The notes beneath the pieces are model-generated. The model was not told where the DNA came from, searched no databases, and was given only the letters and a program-made list of their open reading frames with translations. Shown piece by piece: positions 41,409 to 50,777 of a stretch of 56,726 bases of DNA. The stretch covers positions 1 to 56,726 of the forward strand of contig NZ_LMUH01000007.1 in NCBI RefSeq assembly GCF_009766105.1, read 5' to 3'. The stretch's first letter is position 1, and each line of letters begins with the position of its first letter. A program made the translations under genes and the position numbers. The DNA comes from Granulicella sp. S156 (GTDB lineage: Bacteria; Acidobacteriota; Terriglobia; Terriglobales; Acidobacteriaceae).

Positions 41409-42020
41409 TCACGACTGTTTATCTGTGCTCGATGAGGCGGCGATAAAAACCTCAGCCGAGAAGACAGCCCCGCGTGCGGGGAAGAATCGCTGGATGAGGC
41501 AATCGTGAAGCGCTGAGTCTAGGTCAGCGCAACAATCGCCGATGACCGCAAGACGGTAATCGGCGTCAGAAGCCTCGATAAGGGTAGAAAGGACAACCCC
41601 ACTGGTCGCAATGCCATAAAGAACCAAGGTATCGATATGATTGGCGCGAAGAATCATCGCGAGATCCGTGCCGGCGAAGGCACTGATTCGGTGCTTGGTG
41701 ATAACGATTTCATCGCCCTGCGGTGCGATGGCATCCGGGATAGCGCCAAGCGGTTCCCGAAATAGTCGCTGATGTTGCTCTGAGGATTTAATGGCTCCGA
41801 AGAGTGCATTTCGGGAACTGATCTCGGGGAGTCCCGGCCGAAAACCTACCTGGATGTGGATGATAGTCATGCCTGTAGCACGAGCATGCTGAAGAACACT
41901 TGCGACTCGAACTAGAAAATCGTCTTTGGCCTCTCGGGTGTAGATGGAAACGATGCCGGCTTGACAATCCATGCTCAAGACGGCCGTGTGGGCCGGATCA
42001 ATTGTGAAGGTGTCAGCCAT
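41409..42020 (-). CDS. Isochorismatase-fold hydrolase lacking the usual Cys
   Basis: The protein is 203 residues with the isochorismatase-like fold: TAVLSMDCQAGIV with the first Asp, then EIVITKHRISAFAGTDL carrying the Lys, and LVLYGIATSGVVLSTL in the place where the catalytic Cys is normally found (GxxTxxCV type). Here the position appears as Gly/Val, so the classic cysteine hydrolase reaction is doubtful. Many relatives share the GIATSGVVLST form. Substrate unknown. Confidence 0.85.
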   Translation of the reverse strand: MADTFTIDPAHTAVLSMDCQAGIVSIYTREAKDDFLVRVASVLQHARATGMTIIHIQVGFRPGLPEISSRNALFGAIKSSEQHQRLFREPLGAIPDAIAPQGDEIVITKHRISAFAGTDLAMILRANHIDTLVLYGIATSGVVLSTLIEASDADYRLAVIGDCCADLDSALHDCLIQRFFPARGAVFSAEVFIAASSSTDKQS

Positions 42021-42138
42021 AGGAAGCTCCTTTGGGCGCAGAACCCTGCCGGTGAGAATTGTAGTTTAGAGTGAAGTACGCTCTTCAATTGTCTGCCGGG
42101 TCGCCCACACGTACCCTGGAAGACGAGGACTTGTTGTT

Positions 42139-42978
42139 ATGAATTTATGCCTTGAAAGATTGAGCCTAAGCCGGAAGATAGCATTGGTTGCGTGTTGTGT
42201 GATGGCAGTTACAGGGCCAGTCGTATTCGACATAGCGAAGATAAGGCTTTTAAAAGCTGTCGAAGCAGGTGGCGACGGTCTTCCCGTTTTTTCGGTTGCA
42301 TCCATTAAGCTGGAAAAGTCTCCGGACGGACCGTTCATGATGGGTTTTACGCCTGATGGATTCACATGCACCAACATCAAGCTCAGTGCCCTCATGATGC
42401 AGGCATATGGAGTGCAGAATACCCAGATCGCAGGCGCACCGAATTGGACTGATTCAACCGCTTACGATATTGAGGCAAAGGTGGACAGTGCTGATGTGGC
42501 TCGACTGAAAGATCTTACGCCGGATCAGCGAAGCCAGATGCTTCGACCACTCCTCGCGGACCGTTTCAAGCTCACTCTGCATTGGGGGACGAAGGACCTC
42601 CCTGTATATGTTTTAGCAATCGCCAAAAACGGCACTCACCTTAGAGAAAATGTAAGTCACCAAGGTGAGGGAGGGATGATGGGAAGAGGACAAATTCGTG
42701 GCACCGACGCACCTATCAGTGCGCTTGTCAGAAGCCTCTCTCACCAGGCTGAACTTGGTAGAAGGCCGATTCTAGATCACACCGGACTCACTGGGGATTA
42801 CGATTGGGACCTGAATTGGACGCCAAATGACACATCCGGAACAGCGGAGATCCCTGATTCTTCCGGTCCGTCGATTTTCACTGCCATTCAAGAACAATTG
42901 GGACTGAAGCTTCAACCGCAAACAGCTTCGGCGCCAGTCATTGTGATTGACCATGTCGAGAAGCCTTCACAAAACTAG
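42139..42978 (+). CDS. TIGR03435-type exported protein
   Basis: The protein is 279 residues with an N-terminal signal-anchor (about residues 12-33, KIALVACCVMAVTGPVV). It follows the acidobacterial TIGR03435 pattern: FSVASIKLEKSPDG, GFTPDGFTCTNIKLSALMMQ, YGVQNTQIAGAPNWTDST, MLRPLLADRFKLTLHWGTKD, LPVYVLAIAKNGTHL and a C-terminal VIVIDHVEKPSQN. Function unknown. It sits upstream of a TonB-type receptor and has a divergent-strand relative on the far side of it. Confidence 0.9.
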   Translation: MNLCLERLSLSRKIALVACCVMAVTGPVVFDIAKIRLLKAVEAGGDGLPVFSVASIKLEKSPDGPFMMGFTPDGFTCTNIKLSALMMQAYGVQNTQIAGAPNWTDSTAYDIEAKVDSADVARLKDLTPDQRSQMLRPLLADRFKLTLHWGTKDLPVYVLAIAKNGTHLRENVSHQGEGGMMGRGQIRGTDAPISALVRSLSHQAELGRRPILDHTGLTGDYDWDLNWTPNDTSGTAEIPDSSGPSIFTAIQEQLGLKLQPQTASAPVIVIDHVEKPSQN

Positions 42979-43203
42979 AGCAGAATCAAGGTAGCTGCAC
43001 CTGCGGTATCCCAACTCAGATATCCTCGCCACCAGTTCCTCGATGCTCCAAACGTGGCCCGGCGCACACTCCCTAAATCTGGAGTGAGACCATTATTTTT
43101 TCACTTCCACAACAATTCTTCCTAACTTCAAGCACGCCTCTGGAGTCTAACGCACGTACGTCTCTGCATCTGCGTATCCGAAGATTACTTTGAGGAACCC
43201 TGC

Positions 43204-46071
43204 TTGCGACGGATTATCTGTAGCATCTTTCTTTTCTGCTCCGGTGTATTTGCTTCGGCTGCTTCGGCTACGCAACATATTGCGGCAGCCAATCTGGCCG
43301 TTGACGCCAAGAGAACGGGTACTCTCTCGGGCATAGTTGCCGACCCAACCGGCGCCGTCATTCCCGGGGCGGCAATCCATGTGGAACAGCACAAATCAGA
43401 GAACTCGAAGATCCCAAACGTTATCTCCGACGCGGTGGGCAACTATAGTATTGCGCTCCCACCAGGCACCTACGACATCACAGTAGTCGCTGACGGCTTT
43501 ACCCCGTTCCGCTCGACGGTCACGATCTCCCACGCAAACTCGGTCACCCACCTGAATGCCGAGTTGGTGATCGCCACTGACTCTGAACAGGTCAACGTGT
43601 TCGCGAACCAAAGCTCTACCAGCGCAGACTCCAACAAGAGCGCGATGGTTCTTGGGCAGGCGGAGCTCGACACCATGTCGGACGACGATGCCACATTCCA
43701 ACAGCAGATTGAATCCATGGCCGGATCCGATCCGACACATCCCGCCTCGATCTATGTGGACGGATTCTCCGGCGGCGCGATTCCGCCCAAAGATTCTATT
43801 CGCGAGATCCGCATCAACCAAAACCCTTACTCCGCGCAGTACGCTGAGATCGGTTTTGGCCGCGTGGAGATCTTTACCAAGCCTGGAAGCGACAAGATCC
43901 ACGGCCGCATCATGGCCTATTCGACCGACAACGCGTTCAATACCCAGAACCCCATCACCGGCGCCCAGCCGCCCTATTACATGTTGACTGTGCGCGGCAA
44001 CGTGAGCGGCCCTATCGGGAAGAAAACATCGTTTTTCATGAATGGTGTCTACAACGACCAGCAGAACAACTCGGTCATTAATGCAGCAGCTACGCCTACC
44101 AGCAACTCACCCTTTGTGACCGCCATTGCCAGCCCCACGGTCAATGGCGACTTCACTATCCGGCTGGATCGGCAGGTCACGGCCAACAATATCCTCACCG
44201 GCCGTTACGAGATCAATCATGTAACGCTGACCAACGGCCTGACGGCTCCGTTTAACTTCAACGCCCCGGCCCCGGTTGCCGCGCAGCAGACCTTGCAGAC
44301 GCAGGCATTCAGTAGTTCGTCCACCACACAGACCTTACAGCTCTCCGACACGCAGAATATCGGCAAGAACAAAATTCTCGAGAGCCGCTTTCAATACATT
44401 CGCGCACGCGCCGGCCAGACCCCGCTCTCCACCGATCCCACGCTGGTAGTCCAGGGCTACTTCAACGGCGGCGGCAGTGCCGCGCAGTCTTCCCGGGACA
44501 ACACAGACCGCACCGAGTTGCAGGAGTACTTCTCCATGCAGCACGGCGCGCACTTCATCCGTCTCGGTGGTCGCTATCGGACCATTCGCGACGGTAACTA
44601 CAGCAATGCTGGCTATAACGGGCAGTACACCTACACGCCGGGTACCAATAACACGACCACCGCACTGGATAACTTCCATAGCGGGACGTTGAGCCAGTTC
44701 AACATCACGACCGGCACGCCCTCCGCCGAGGTATTCACAGGAGACCTTGCGCTCTACGCAGAAGACGAGTGGAAGGTACGCAAGAACATCACACTCAACT
44801 ACGGCCTCCGCATCGAGAGCCAGTCCGCTATTCCAGACCACTTCGATCCCGCGCCCCGCGTGGGTGGGGCCTGGGCCATCGGACAAACCGACAAAAAGCC
44901 ACCGATTGTTACGCTGCGCTCAGGGTTTGGTCTGTTTTACGACCGCTTCCAGAACGGCAATATTCTTACAGCCATTCGCCAGCAAACCGGCACGCTGCAG
45001 CAATCCTATGTGTTCGACAATCCGCCGTCGGCCTGCATCACAAACCCGGTGCCATCGTGCGCGGGAGGAGCGGCACAGCAACCGACGCTCTACAACATCT
45101 ATCCCCATCTGCGTTCGCAGTACAACGTCATCGCTGGTATCAGCGCAGACCGCCAACTCGGTAAGATTGGCTCCGTATCCTTCAACTACCTGCGCTTCCA
45201 GGGCGATCACCAATGGGTCTCGCGCAACATCAACGCACCGCTTCCGGGCACATTTATTTATGGCGAGCCAGGTAGCGGCGTTCGTCCGCTGGGAGGAACG
45301 CAGAACATCTATCAGTTTTCCTCCAACGGTTCTTCCAATGAAAATTTAGTGTTCGCCAATGCGCAACTGAATCCCACCAAGAAAATCAATCTCTTTACCT
45401 TTGCCGGATACTTCGCAAGGAACGGCGACACCGGTGGAGCAACCAGCTTTCCGACGAACCAATATCATCTTGCCGCCGATTACGGTCGCGCTGCTTCGCC
45501 TACTTTCCGAATATTCACCGGCGGGAACTTCAATCTTCCATTGGGCATCAACCTCGGTCTGTTCGCCGCCTACTTTAACCGCCAGCCCTTCAACATCACA
45601 ACCGGCACAGACCTCAACGGTGACAACCAATACAACGACCGGCCCAGCTTCGCTACTGCCTCCAGCCCGGCAGCATCCGTATACAAAACGGCCTTTGGCA
45701 CATTCAATGCCGATCCTCAGCCTGGGGAGACGATCATTCCTATCAACTACGGCACCGGCCCCCGCTTCGTCTATACCGGATTGCGTCTGGAAAAAACCTT
45801 TCTCTTCGGCAAGGCGCCTCCAGCACCTCCAGCACCGCCGGCCAAACCTGGACCAAACGGCAAGCTCCCCCCGCCGCCGCCTCCTCCCCCCAAGCCTTAT
45901 GGGCTTAACTTCCGCGTCGAAGTGGATAACGTATTCAATCACACCAACTACGGAACGCCAGTGGGAACCCTGGGACCGCAGTTCGGCGAGAGCCTCTCCC
46001 TCAACAATGCCTTCGGCGGCAGCCCGAACGCGAATCGCATCATCTACTTCGGTACCATCTTCAGCTTCTAA
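43204..46071 (+). CDS. TonB-dependent-receptor-like outer-membrane protein with carboxypeptidase-regulatory domain
   Basis: The protein is 955 residues, starting TTG behind TGAGGAACCCTGC. A signal peptide lies at residues 1-22. The Ig-like carboxypeptidase regulatory domain follows (about 37-125: GTLSGIVADPTGAVIPGAAI, GNYSIALPPGTYDITV), then a plug-like part (IYVDGFSGGAIPPKDSIREI, RINQNPYSAQYAEIGFGR) and a long beta-barrel to the C-terminal aromatic end (IIYFGTIFSF). A polyproline insert (about 880-905) precedes the last strands. Acidobacteria have many such Oar-like receptors, thought to import large substrates or bind surfaces. Confidence 0.9.
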   Translation: MRRIICSIFLFCSGVFASAASATQHIAAANLAVDAKRTGTLSGIVADPTGAVIPGAAIHVEQHKSENSKIPNVISDAVGNYSIALPPGTYDITVVADGFTPFRSTVTISHANSVTHLNAELVIATDSEQVNVFANQSSTSADSNKSAMVLGQAELDTMSDDDATFQQQIESMAGSDPTHPASIYVDGFSGGAIPPKDSIREIRINQNPYSAQYAEIGFGRVEIFTKPGSDKIHGRIMAYSTDNAFNTQNPITGAQPPYYMLTVRGNVSGPIGKKTSFFMNGVYNDQQNNSVINAAATPTSNSPFVTAIASPTVNGDFTIRLDRQVTANNILTGRYEINHVTLTNGLTAPFNFNAPAPVAAQQTLQTQAFSSSSTTQTLQLSDTQNIGKNKILESRFQYIRARAGQTPLSTDPTLVVQGYFNGGGSAAQSSRDNTDRTELQEYFSMQHGAHFIRLGGRYRTIRDGNYSNAGYNGQYTYTPGTNNTTTALDNFHSGTLSQFNITTGTPSAEVFTGDLALYAEDEWKVRKNITLNYGLRIESQSAIPDHFDPAPRVGGAWAIGQTDKKPPIVTLRSGFGLFYDRFQNGNILTAIRQQTGTLQQSYVFDNPPSACITNPVPSCAGGAAQQPTLYNIYPHLRSQYNVIAGISADRQLGKIGSVSFNYLRFQGDHQWVSRNINAPLPGTFIYGEPGSGVRPLGGTQNIYQFSSNGSSNENLVFANAQLNPTKKINLFTFAGYFARNGDTGGATSFPTNQYHLAADYGRAASPTFRIFTGGNFNLPLGINLGLFAAYFNRQPFNITTGTDLNGDNQYNDRPSFATASSPAASVYKTAFGTFNADPQPGETIIPINYGTGPRFVYTGLRLEKTFLFGKAPPAPPAPPAKPGPNGKLPPPPPPPPKPYGLNFRVEVDNVFNHTNYGTPVGTLGPQFGESLSLNNAFGGSPNANRIIYFGTIFSF

Positions 46072-46205
46072 CTACGTCAGCAAAGTCGAATTACTGATGT
46101 TACGCAGTAGCACGGCGTGTGGCCCTCGTCTGAGTTGAAACCAAAGTGGGTGCCACCCATCTCGCATTTGAGATGTGGGTTGTAGGCCTCGTTTGCGCAT
46201 GGAGG

Positions 46206-46262
46206 GGTTTCGTTAAGGGCACGCGTTCACGCGTGCCGTAAATACTCACATTGCAACACGGC
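46206..46262. repeat. Repeat H, palindromic
   Basis: GTTTCGTTAAGGGCACGCGT, then TCACGCGTGCC and AAATACTCACATTGCAA. A second copy is at 47681-47735, where the arms are a longer perfect palindrome (TTAAGGGCACGCGT/ACGCGTGCCCTTAA). Confidence 0.75.
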
Positions 46263-46271
46263 TTTAGCCGC

Positions 46272-47060
46272 CTAGTTCTCCGTCGGCTTATCGATGTGGT
46301 CGACTACCAGGATCTGGATATTGGCTTTCGCCGGTTCGAGTTTGAGTCCGAGTTGCTCCTGAACGGCGGTGAATACGCTGATGTCCTCGGATTCGGAATT
46401 TCTATCGATTCTGAATTCTGGCGTTGCCTCCAGCTTTATATCGTAGGTTCCGATCAGCCCCGTTCTATCCACTACCGGTCGATCATCTATAAAGCTGTTT
46501 GCGATGTCTGTGGCTAGAGACGCCATCGTTTCGCGGGGCAAGGATAGGGTCTGATTGCGGCCATGGACACCGATCAAACCCATTTCTGACGTATCGGGAG
46601 CGCTGGATTTAAATTTCGCACCACTCTTGCTGACAGTGAGCGCATACACATTTATTTCTTTGATTGCGAAATGAAATTTTAGGTTGAATCGCTGCGTCAG
46701 GAGCGTCTGGAGTAGTGGCCGAAATTCATCCCTTGTCGGACTGCTGTTACCTTCGGCGATCGCCGCGATGTCGAAGTAAGTTTCTTGTGATGGCAAATCG
46801 GGCCCAGAGGCTGAGACCTGATAGCCCTTCAGGTTGTATGCCTCCTCGATGAGAGCCATCCAGGTGTAGGCTTCGAGGGTCAGGCGAGGACCCGAGGAAG
46901 AGAATCCTCCAATCACGTGAGGAAGGCCCTGATGCGGACGGATGGATGCTACCTCAAACGCACGAGTTGGAGAAGCGGGCACACTGACTGTCGTTTGCGC
47001 CAGTGCAATGGACGTGGTGAGAGAGGTGGCCAGAAGCAGGAAAGTTCTGCGAATAATCAT
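46272..47060 (-). CDS. TIGR03435-type exported protein
   Basis: The protein is 262 residues from ATG 47060 (MIIRRTFLLL). A signal peptide is at residues 1-22. The same family pattern as the gene at 42139: FEVASIRPHQGLPHVIGGF, AYTWMALIEEAYNLKGYQVS, LLQTLLTQRFNLKFHFAIKE, INVYALTVSKSGAKF, and the C-terminal ILVVDHIDKPTEN. It converges with the TonB-type receptor gene. Confidence 0.9.
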   Translation of the reverse strand: MIIRRTFLLLATSLTTSIALAQTTVSVPASPTRAFEVASIRPHQGLPHVIGGFSSSGPRLTLEAYTWMALIEEAYNLKGYQVSASGPDLPSQETYFDIAAIAEGNSSPTRDEFRPLLQTLLTQRFNLKFHFAIKEINVYALTVSKSGAKFKSSAPDTSEMGLIGVHGRNQTLSLPRETMASLATDIANSFIDDRPVVDRTGLIGTYDIKLEATPEFRIDRNSESEDISVFTAVQEQLGLKLEPAKANIQILVVDHIDKPTEN

Positions 47061-47880
47061 GGGAGGGCCTCTTGTCGAATATCTAAGTGAGACGGATGGG
47101 CAGTGGGCCCACATGTACCCTACATCATTTGGGTGTCACATTCATGCCGGCCTCGTCGTCATGAGTGGGGTGGAATCGCTCTTGGGGAAGATATCGAAAT
47201 AAAACCTACGAGCCAAAGGCCCGAGATATACCAGCCCAGGGCAAGCCGACGTCACGACATCCGCATCGCGGATGGTGTGACGGAAAGCGTCGCCCTGGGA
47301 AACATGCCGCAATGAAGCCTGCGGGCTGAAAGCACGCGATATCTCGTCTGCGCTGGCGAGACATACCGAGCTTTCAGCCCTCGACTCGTTGCGAGCCTCG
47401 CACCTGAGCCTTAGACGCAAAGCGCGCCACAAACATTGATCGAGATCATTGTTCAGATAAGGGAGACGCCGATAACAACTGAAACAGAACTCACGCACCC
47501 TGAGGACATGCACAAACCTGCAGAGTGCCACGACACCCAGCCCCAAAGGGGCGGTATATCACAGCCTGGGGCGCAAGCCCCAGGTTAGGGACCTAACAAG
47601 GCATCAAGCGCTGAAAGCGCGATATATCTCGGCTGCACTGGCAAGATCCGTCGGGCTTTCAGAGGATGCTGAAGAAGTCATGTTTCGTTAAGGGCACGCG
47701 TTCACGCGTGCCCTTAAATGCTCCCATTGCAATGCGTTTTCGTGACTTATTCTTCATCTTGAGCAGAGCAACACCGGCTCAACTTCGATGGGTCATAGAG
47801 GAAAGTCGCATTGATTAAGATGCGATCGAGAAAGTAGCCTCCCCCACTGGCGAGCCTTACATGCTGTATCCAGGCTTCTT
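47061..47880. repeat. Long intergenic stretch with repeats D, C and H
   Basis: Family D at about 47100-47168, a degenerate family C at about 47215-47400, a good C copy at about 47540-47660 and H at 47681-47735. No intact gene is seen. Confidence 0.65.
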
Positions 47881-48114
47881 GTAAAGCTTCGCTTCATTGC
47901 CAACGATGTCGGGCTTGTGATTCGAGCGGCCCTCGACGGCGTCGGACTCGCCTACTTATCCGAGCACGATATAGCTCCCCATTTGGCAGCTAAGAGGCTG
48001 GTACCAGTGCTGCAGGACTGGTGTCAGCCTTACCCGGGCTTTTTCATCTACTACCCGAGCCGTCGGCAGCGGACTGCCGCTCTCGCGGCTCTGGTTAGTG
48101 TCCTTCGACACTGA
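47881..48114 (+). pseudogene. C-terminal remnant of a LysR-type regulator
   Basis: The frame reads KLRFIANDVGLVIRAALDGV, GLAYLSEHDIAPHLAAKRLV, PVLQDWCQPYPGFFIYYPSR and ends RTAALAALVSVLRH, which is the end of a LysR substrate-binding domain. No HTH or first effector half is found upstream; repeats lie there instead. The gene was probably destroyed by repeat-associated deletion. Confidence 0.85.
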
Positions 48115-48233
48115 AGACATCACTTCATTCGGTAACGGTGACGCTGAAATCCTTAGAGGTCGTCTTCTCGTCAGGCGGGTGGCCCTGGGTTATCGCTCAC
48201 TGGCGCCAGAAGCCCGACCGGCTGAAAACAATC

Positions 48234-50582
48234 TCACGGGGCGGGAGTCCCCAAGGCCCACACATCCCTGCTGATCGTTAGACCCGGAAACGCGATCTTT
48301 CTGCCGTCCCGCGATGGCGTCGCCCAGATCAACGTCGAGCTCTCACGCAAAGACTTCACGTGTCCGGCCAGGTCGATACTGACCAGCTCGAAACCCACCT
48401 CGGTCCGGCACTCCACAAACAGCGACTTGCCGTCCGCAGCCCAGTTCGAGCCGAGGATCGACCCATGCCCGCGCAAAGCGATCTCATCTATATTGGTAGG
48501 CTTTGTCCGCAGCTTGGCCAGACTGATGCCTGGGCGAAGCATGTCGTGGTTTGCCGCGGCGACCGTCAGGCCATCCGGCGACAACCCCCAGTCTCCCAGC
48601 CGGTTTGGCTGCCACGGTGTTCGTCCCAGTTCCTGGCCCATTCCCTGCATCGGGTCCAACTCGTAGTAGACGAACTCCTTGTTGTCGGCAACCTCTCTCA
48701 GTACACAGCTGCCGTAAGAAGAGGCGGAGCAATGAAATTCCTCGATCTGTCCCTTGGTTGTCACCTGTTCGATCCGTCCCCCGCCGAGGGGGACGCGGAA
48801 CACCCCTGCAGCTCGCTGCGGCCGGCCGGTAAATTCCAGAAATAGCACCCATCGGCCATCGGGCGAAAGCTCTGCCATAGCTGCGTTCTCCGGCATGCTG
48901 GCGATCAGCCGGGCATCGGAGCCATCGAGCGGTTGCTCGTAGACCGACCACCGCGACCGCGAGTCGTTCTCGATCAGAACGCTATTGCCATCGGGGGTCC
49001 ATGCGTGCGGATAGTTCTGCATCGCTCCATGCGTCAGCGTCTTGACCTCTGCCAGCGCAGGACCGGGCTGGCGCAGCTCCGCGGCAAAGACATCCGTCCT
49101 GGTCACGTCCAGCACCGCAGCGAACCGCGCGCCACTCAACGACGCTGTAAGACTCCCGGCAAAACTCGCTTTGAGACCCCGGATGCGCGTCGGAGCTCCA
49201 AGCAGGCGTCCGTTGTGCCGGTCGGTCCGCACCATCATCAGGCTGCTTCCGCCGGTGATCACGTCCGGGGACCCGTTATAAGGAAAGTAGAACCGTCCGT
49301 CGTCGAGGATATAGCCAGACTCGGCGGAGAAGCCCTCCTCGCGATCCAGCAGGCGTCCAGATAGAGCATCGATGGACTCATAGGCATCGTGGTTAGCCGC
49401 ATCGACGGGATACCTGGCCACCGCATCCCCTCTCACCGCATCTCCTCCCACCGTATCTCCCGGCGTTATCCTGTGGACCGTCGCCAGCAGCCGGTCTCCT
49501 GCGGGAAACCAAAGCACAAACCGGAAACTCTCCCCGGGTCCAACTCCGGCGAGCCGGCGCGGACTCTGGCCGTCGGCCCCCGCAAGCCAGAGCTCCCGAT
49601 CCCCATCTCGTGTCCAGGCAATTCGCCCGCCATCCGGCGAAACCGTGGCGAGGTCGGCGTCCTCCGCGATCAAGTGAAGATACGCTCCCTGTAAAGGCAC
49701 CAGCCACACCTGGCTGCGGTGCGTCGTCTCATCGGTCCCGCTCATCAGCAGTTGGCTTCCATCGGGAAACCATGCAATCCGGCGAGCCGTGAACGATGGC
49801 CTCGCACCCAGCAGCCGCTCCTGCCCCGAGGCGAACCAATGCACCGACACCCCGGAGCGATCGCTGTACGCAACGCTCTGGCCATCCGGCGAAACCGCGG
49901 AAGTCGTCACCTCGCCCTTTTCCGTCTCCGCAGTGATCCGGATGAGGGGCCCCAGAACTCCCGTCGCAGCCTGCGAAGATCTGTCTGCGCGCACCTGCCC
50001 CCAGCGGTGAACACCATACGCGATCAGAACCGCCAGCAGAGCGACACCGCAGAGCACAGGGACGGCAAACCTCGATAGATACCTGGCAGGAAAAGCCGTT
50101 CTCACAGGTATTGAGGTCTCGGACGTTGGTTGCCGCTGTTTGCCGCTGGTTTCGACCTCTATCGTTCCAGCCTCGGCGAACTCGGCCGCAGCTTGGGGCG
50201 CCTGCAGAGCAGCCGTGCCGCCTGAGGGGCTGGCCTCGCTCTCCGTCCCCTCAACCTGCTCCACATCGGCAACGAAGCGATAGCCCAATCCGATCACTGT
50301 CTCAATCGAAACCGGGCCTTTGGGCGAGGCCTGAAGGTGTCCGCGCATACGATTGATAGCCGTATTGATACCGGTCGGAACGTCGATGTTGTGCGCATCC
50401 GTCCAAAGCCGCGCGGCGATCTCCTCACGCGTCACCAGATCCCCGGGACGTTCCAGAAACAGAGTCAGCAGACGCAGCTGCGACGCCGACATCCAGATGC
50501 GATCGACTCCCTTTCGCAGTTCATGGCGGCGAGGATCAAATTCGAACGGACCAAACCGCGTCTTTCCGGGCCGAGCAAGCAT
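48234..50582 (-). CDS. Membrane-bound winged-helix regulator with TolB-like propeller
   Basis: The protein is 782 residues. Residues about 8-108 form an OmpR/CadC-type winged helix (FGPFEFDPRRHELRKG, SQLRLLTLFLERPGDLVTRE, INTAINRMRGHLQ, ETVIGLGYRFVADV). A linker leads to one membrane helix (about 170-190, FAVPVLCGVALLAVLIAYGV), and the periplasmic part is a WD40/TolB-like propeller with repeated SPDGxxVAY and DGxxLLM signatures. It is CadC-like: an outside signal is read by the propeller and passed to DNA. It is divergent from the toxin-like gene across 195 bp. Confidence 0.88.
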   Translation of the reverse strand: MLARPGKTRFGPFEFDPRRHELRKGVDRIWMSASQLRLLTLFLERPGDLVTREEIAARLWTDAHNIDVPTGINTAINRMRGHLQASPKGPVSIETVIGLGYRFVADVEQVEGTESEASPSGGTAALQAPQAAAEFAEAGTIEVETSGKQRQPTSETSIPVRTAFPARYLSRFAVPVLCGVALLAVLIAYGVHRWGQVRADRSSQAATGVLGPLIRITAETEKGEVTTSAVSPDGQSVAYSDRSGVSVHWFASGQERLLGARPSFTARRIAWFPDGSQLLMSGTDETTHRSQVWLVPLQGAYLHLIAEDADLATVSPDGGRIAWTRDGDRELWLAGADGQSPRRLAGVGPGESFRFVLWFPAGDRLLATVHRITPGDTVGGDAVRGDAVARYPVDAANHDAYESIDALSGRLLDREEGFSAESGYILDDGRFYFPYNGSPDVITGGSSLMMVRTDRHNGRLLGAPTRIRGLKASFAGSLTASLSGARFAAVLDVTRTDVFAAELRQPGPALAEVKTLTHGAMQNYPHAWTPDGNSVLIENDSRSRWSVYEQPLDGSDARLIASMPENAAMAELSPDGRWVLFLEFTGRPQRAAGVFRVPLGGGRIEQVTTKGQIEEFHCSASSYGSCVLREVADNKEFVYYELDPMQGMGQELGRTPWQPNRLGDWGLSPDGLTVAAANHDMLRPGISLAKLRTKPTNIDEIALRGHGSILGSNWAADGKSLFVECRTEVGFELVSIDLAGHVKSLRESSTLIWATPSRDGRKIAFPGLTISRDVWALGTPAP

Positions 50583-50777
50583 GGAAGAAGTCCTGGTGGG
50601 CTGTTACGGGAAGACGTCCCGAGCGCTATGACCGGATTCGCCACTACAAACAAAAGGCTTACGCGGTTATCTGGAATTTAGATCGATTTTAGCTGGAATC
50701 GATGGACAAAGGTTACGCAATGACCTACGTTCGCTGTCGGGTCCGTCTCCAACACACATTTCAGAATACAAGGACGT

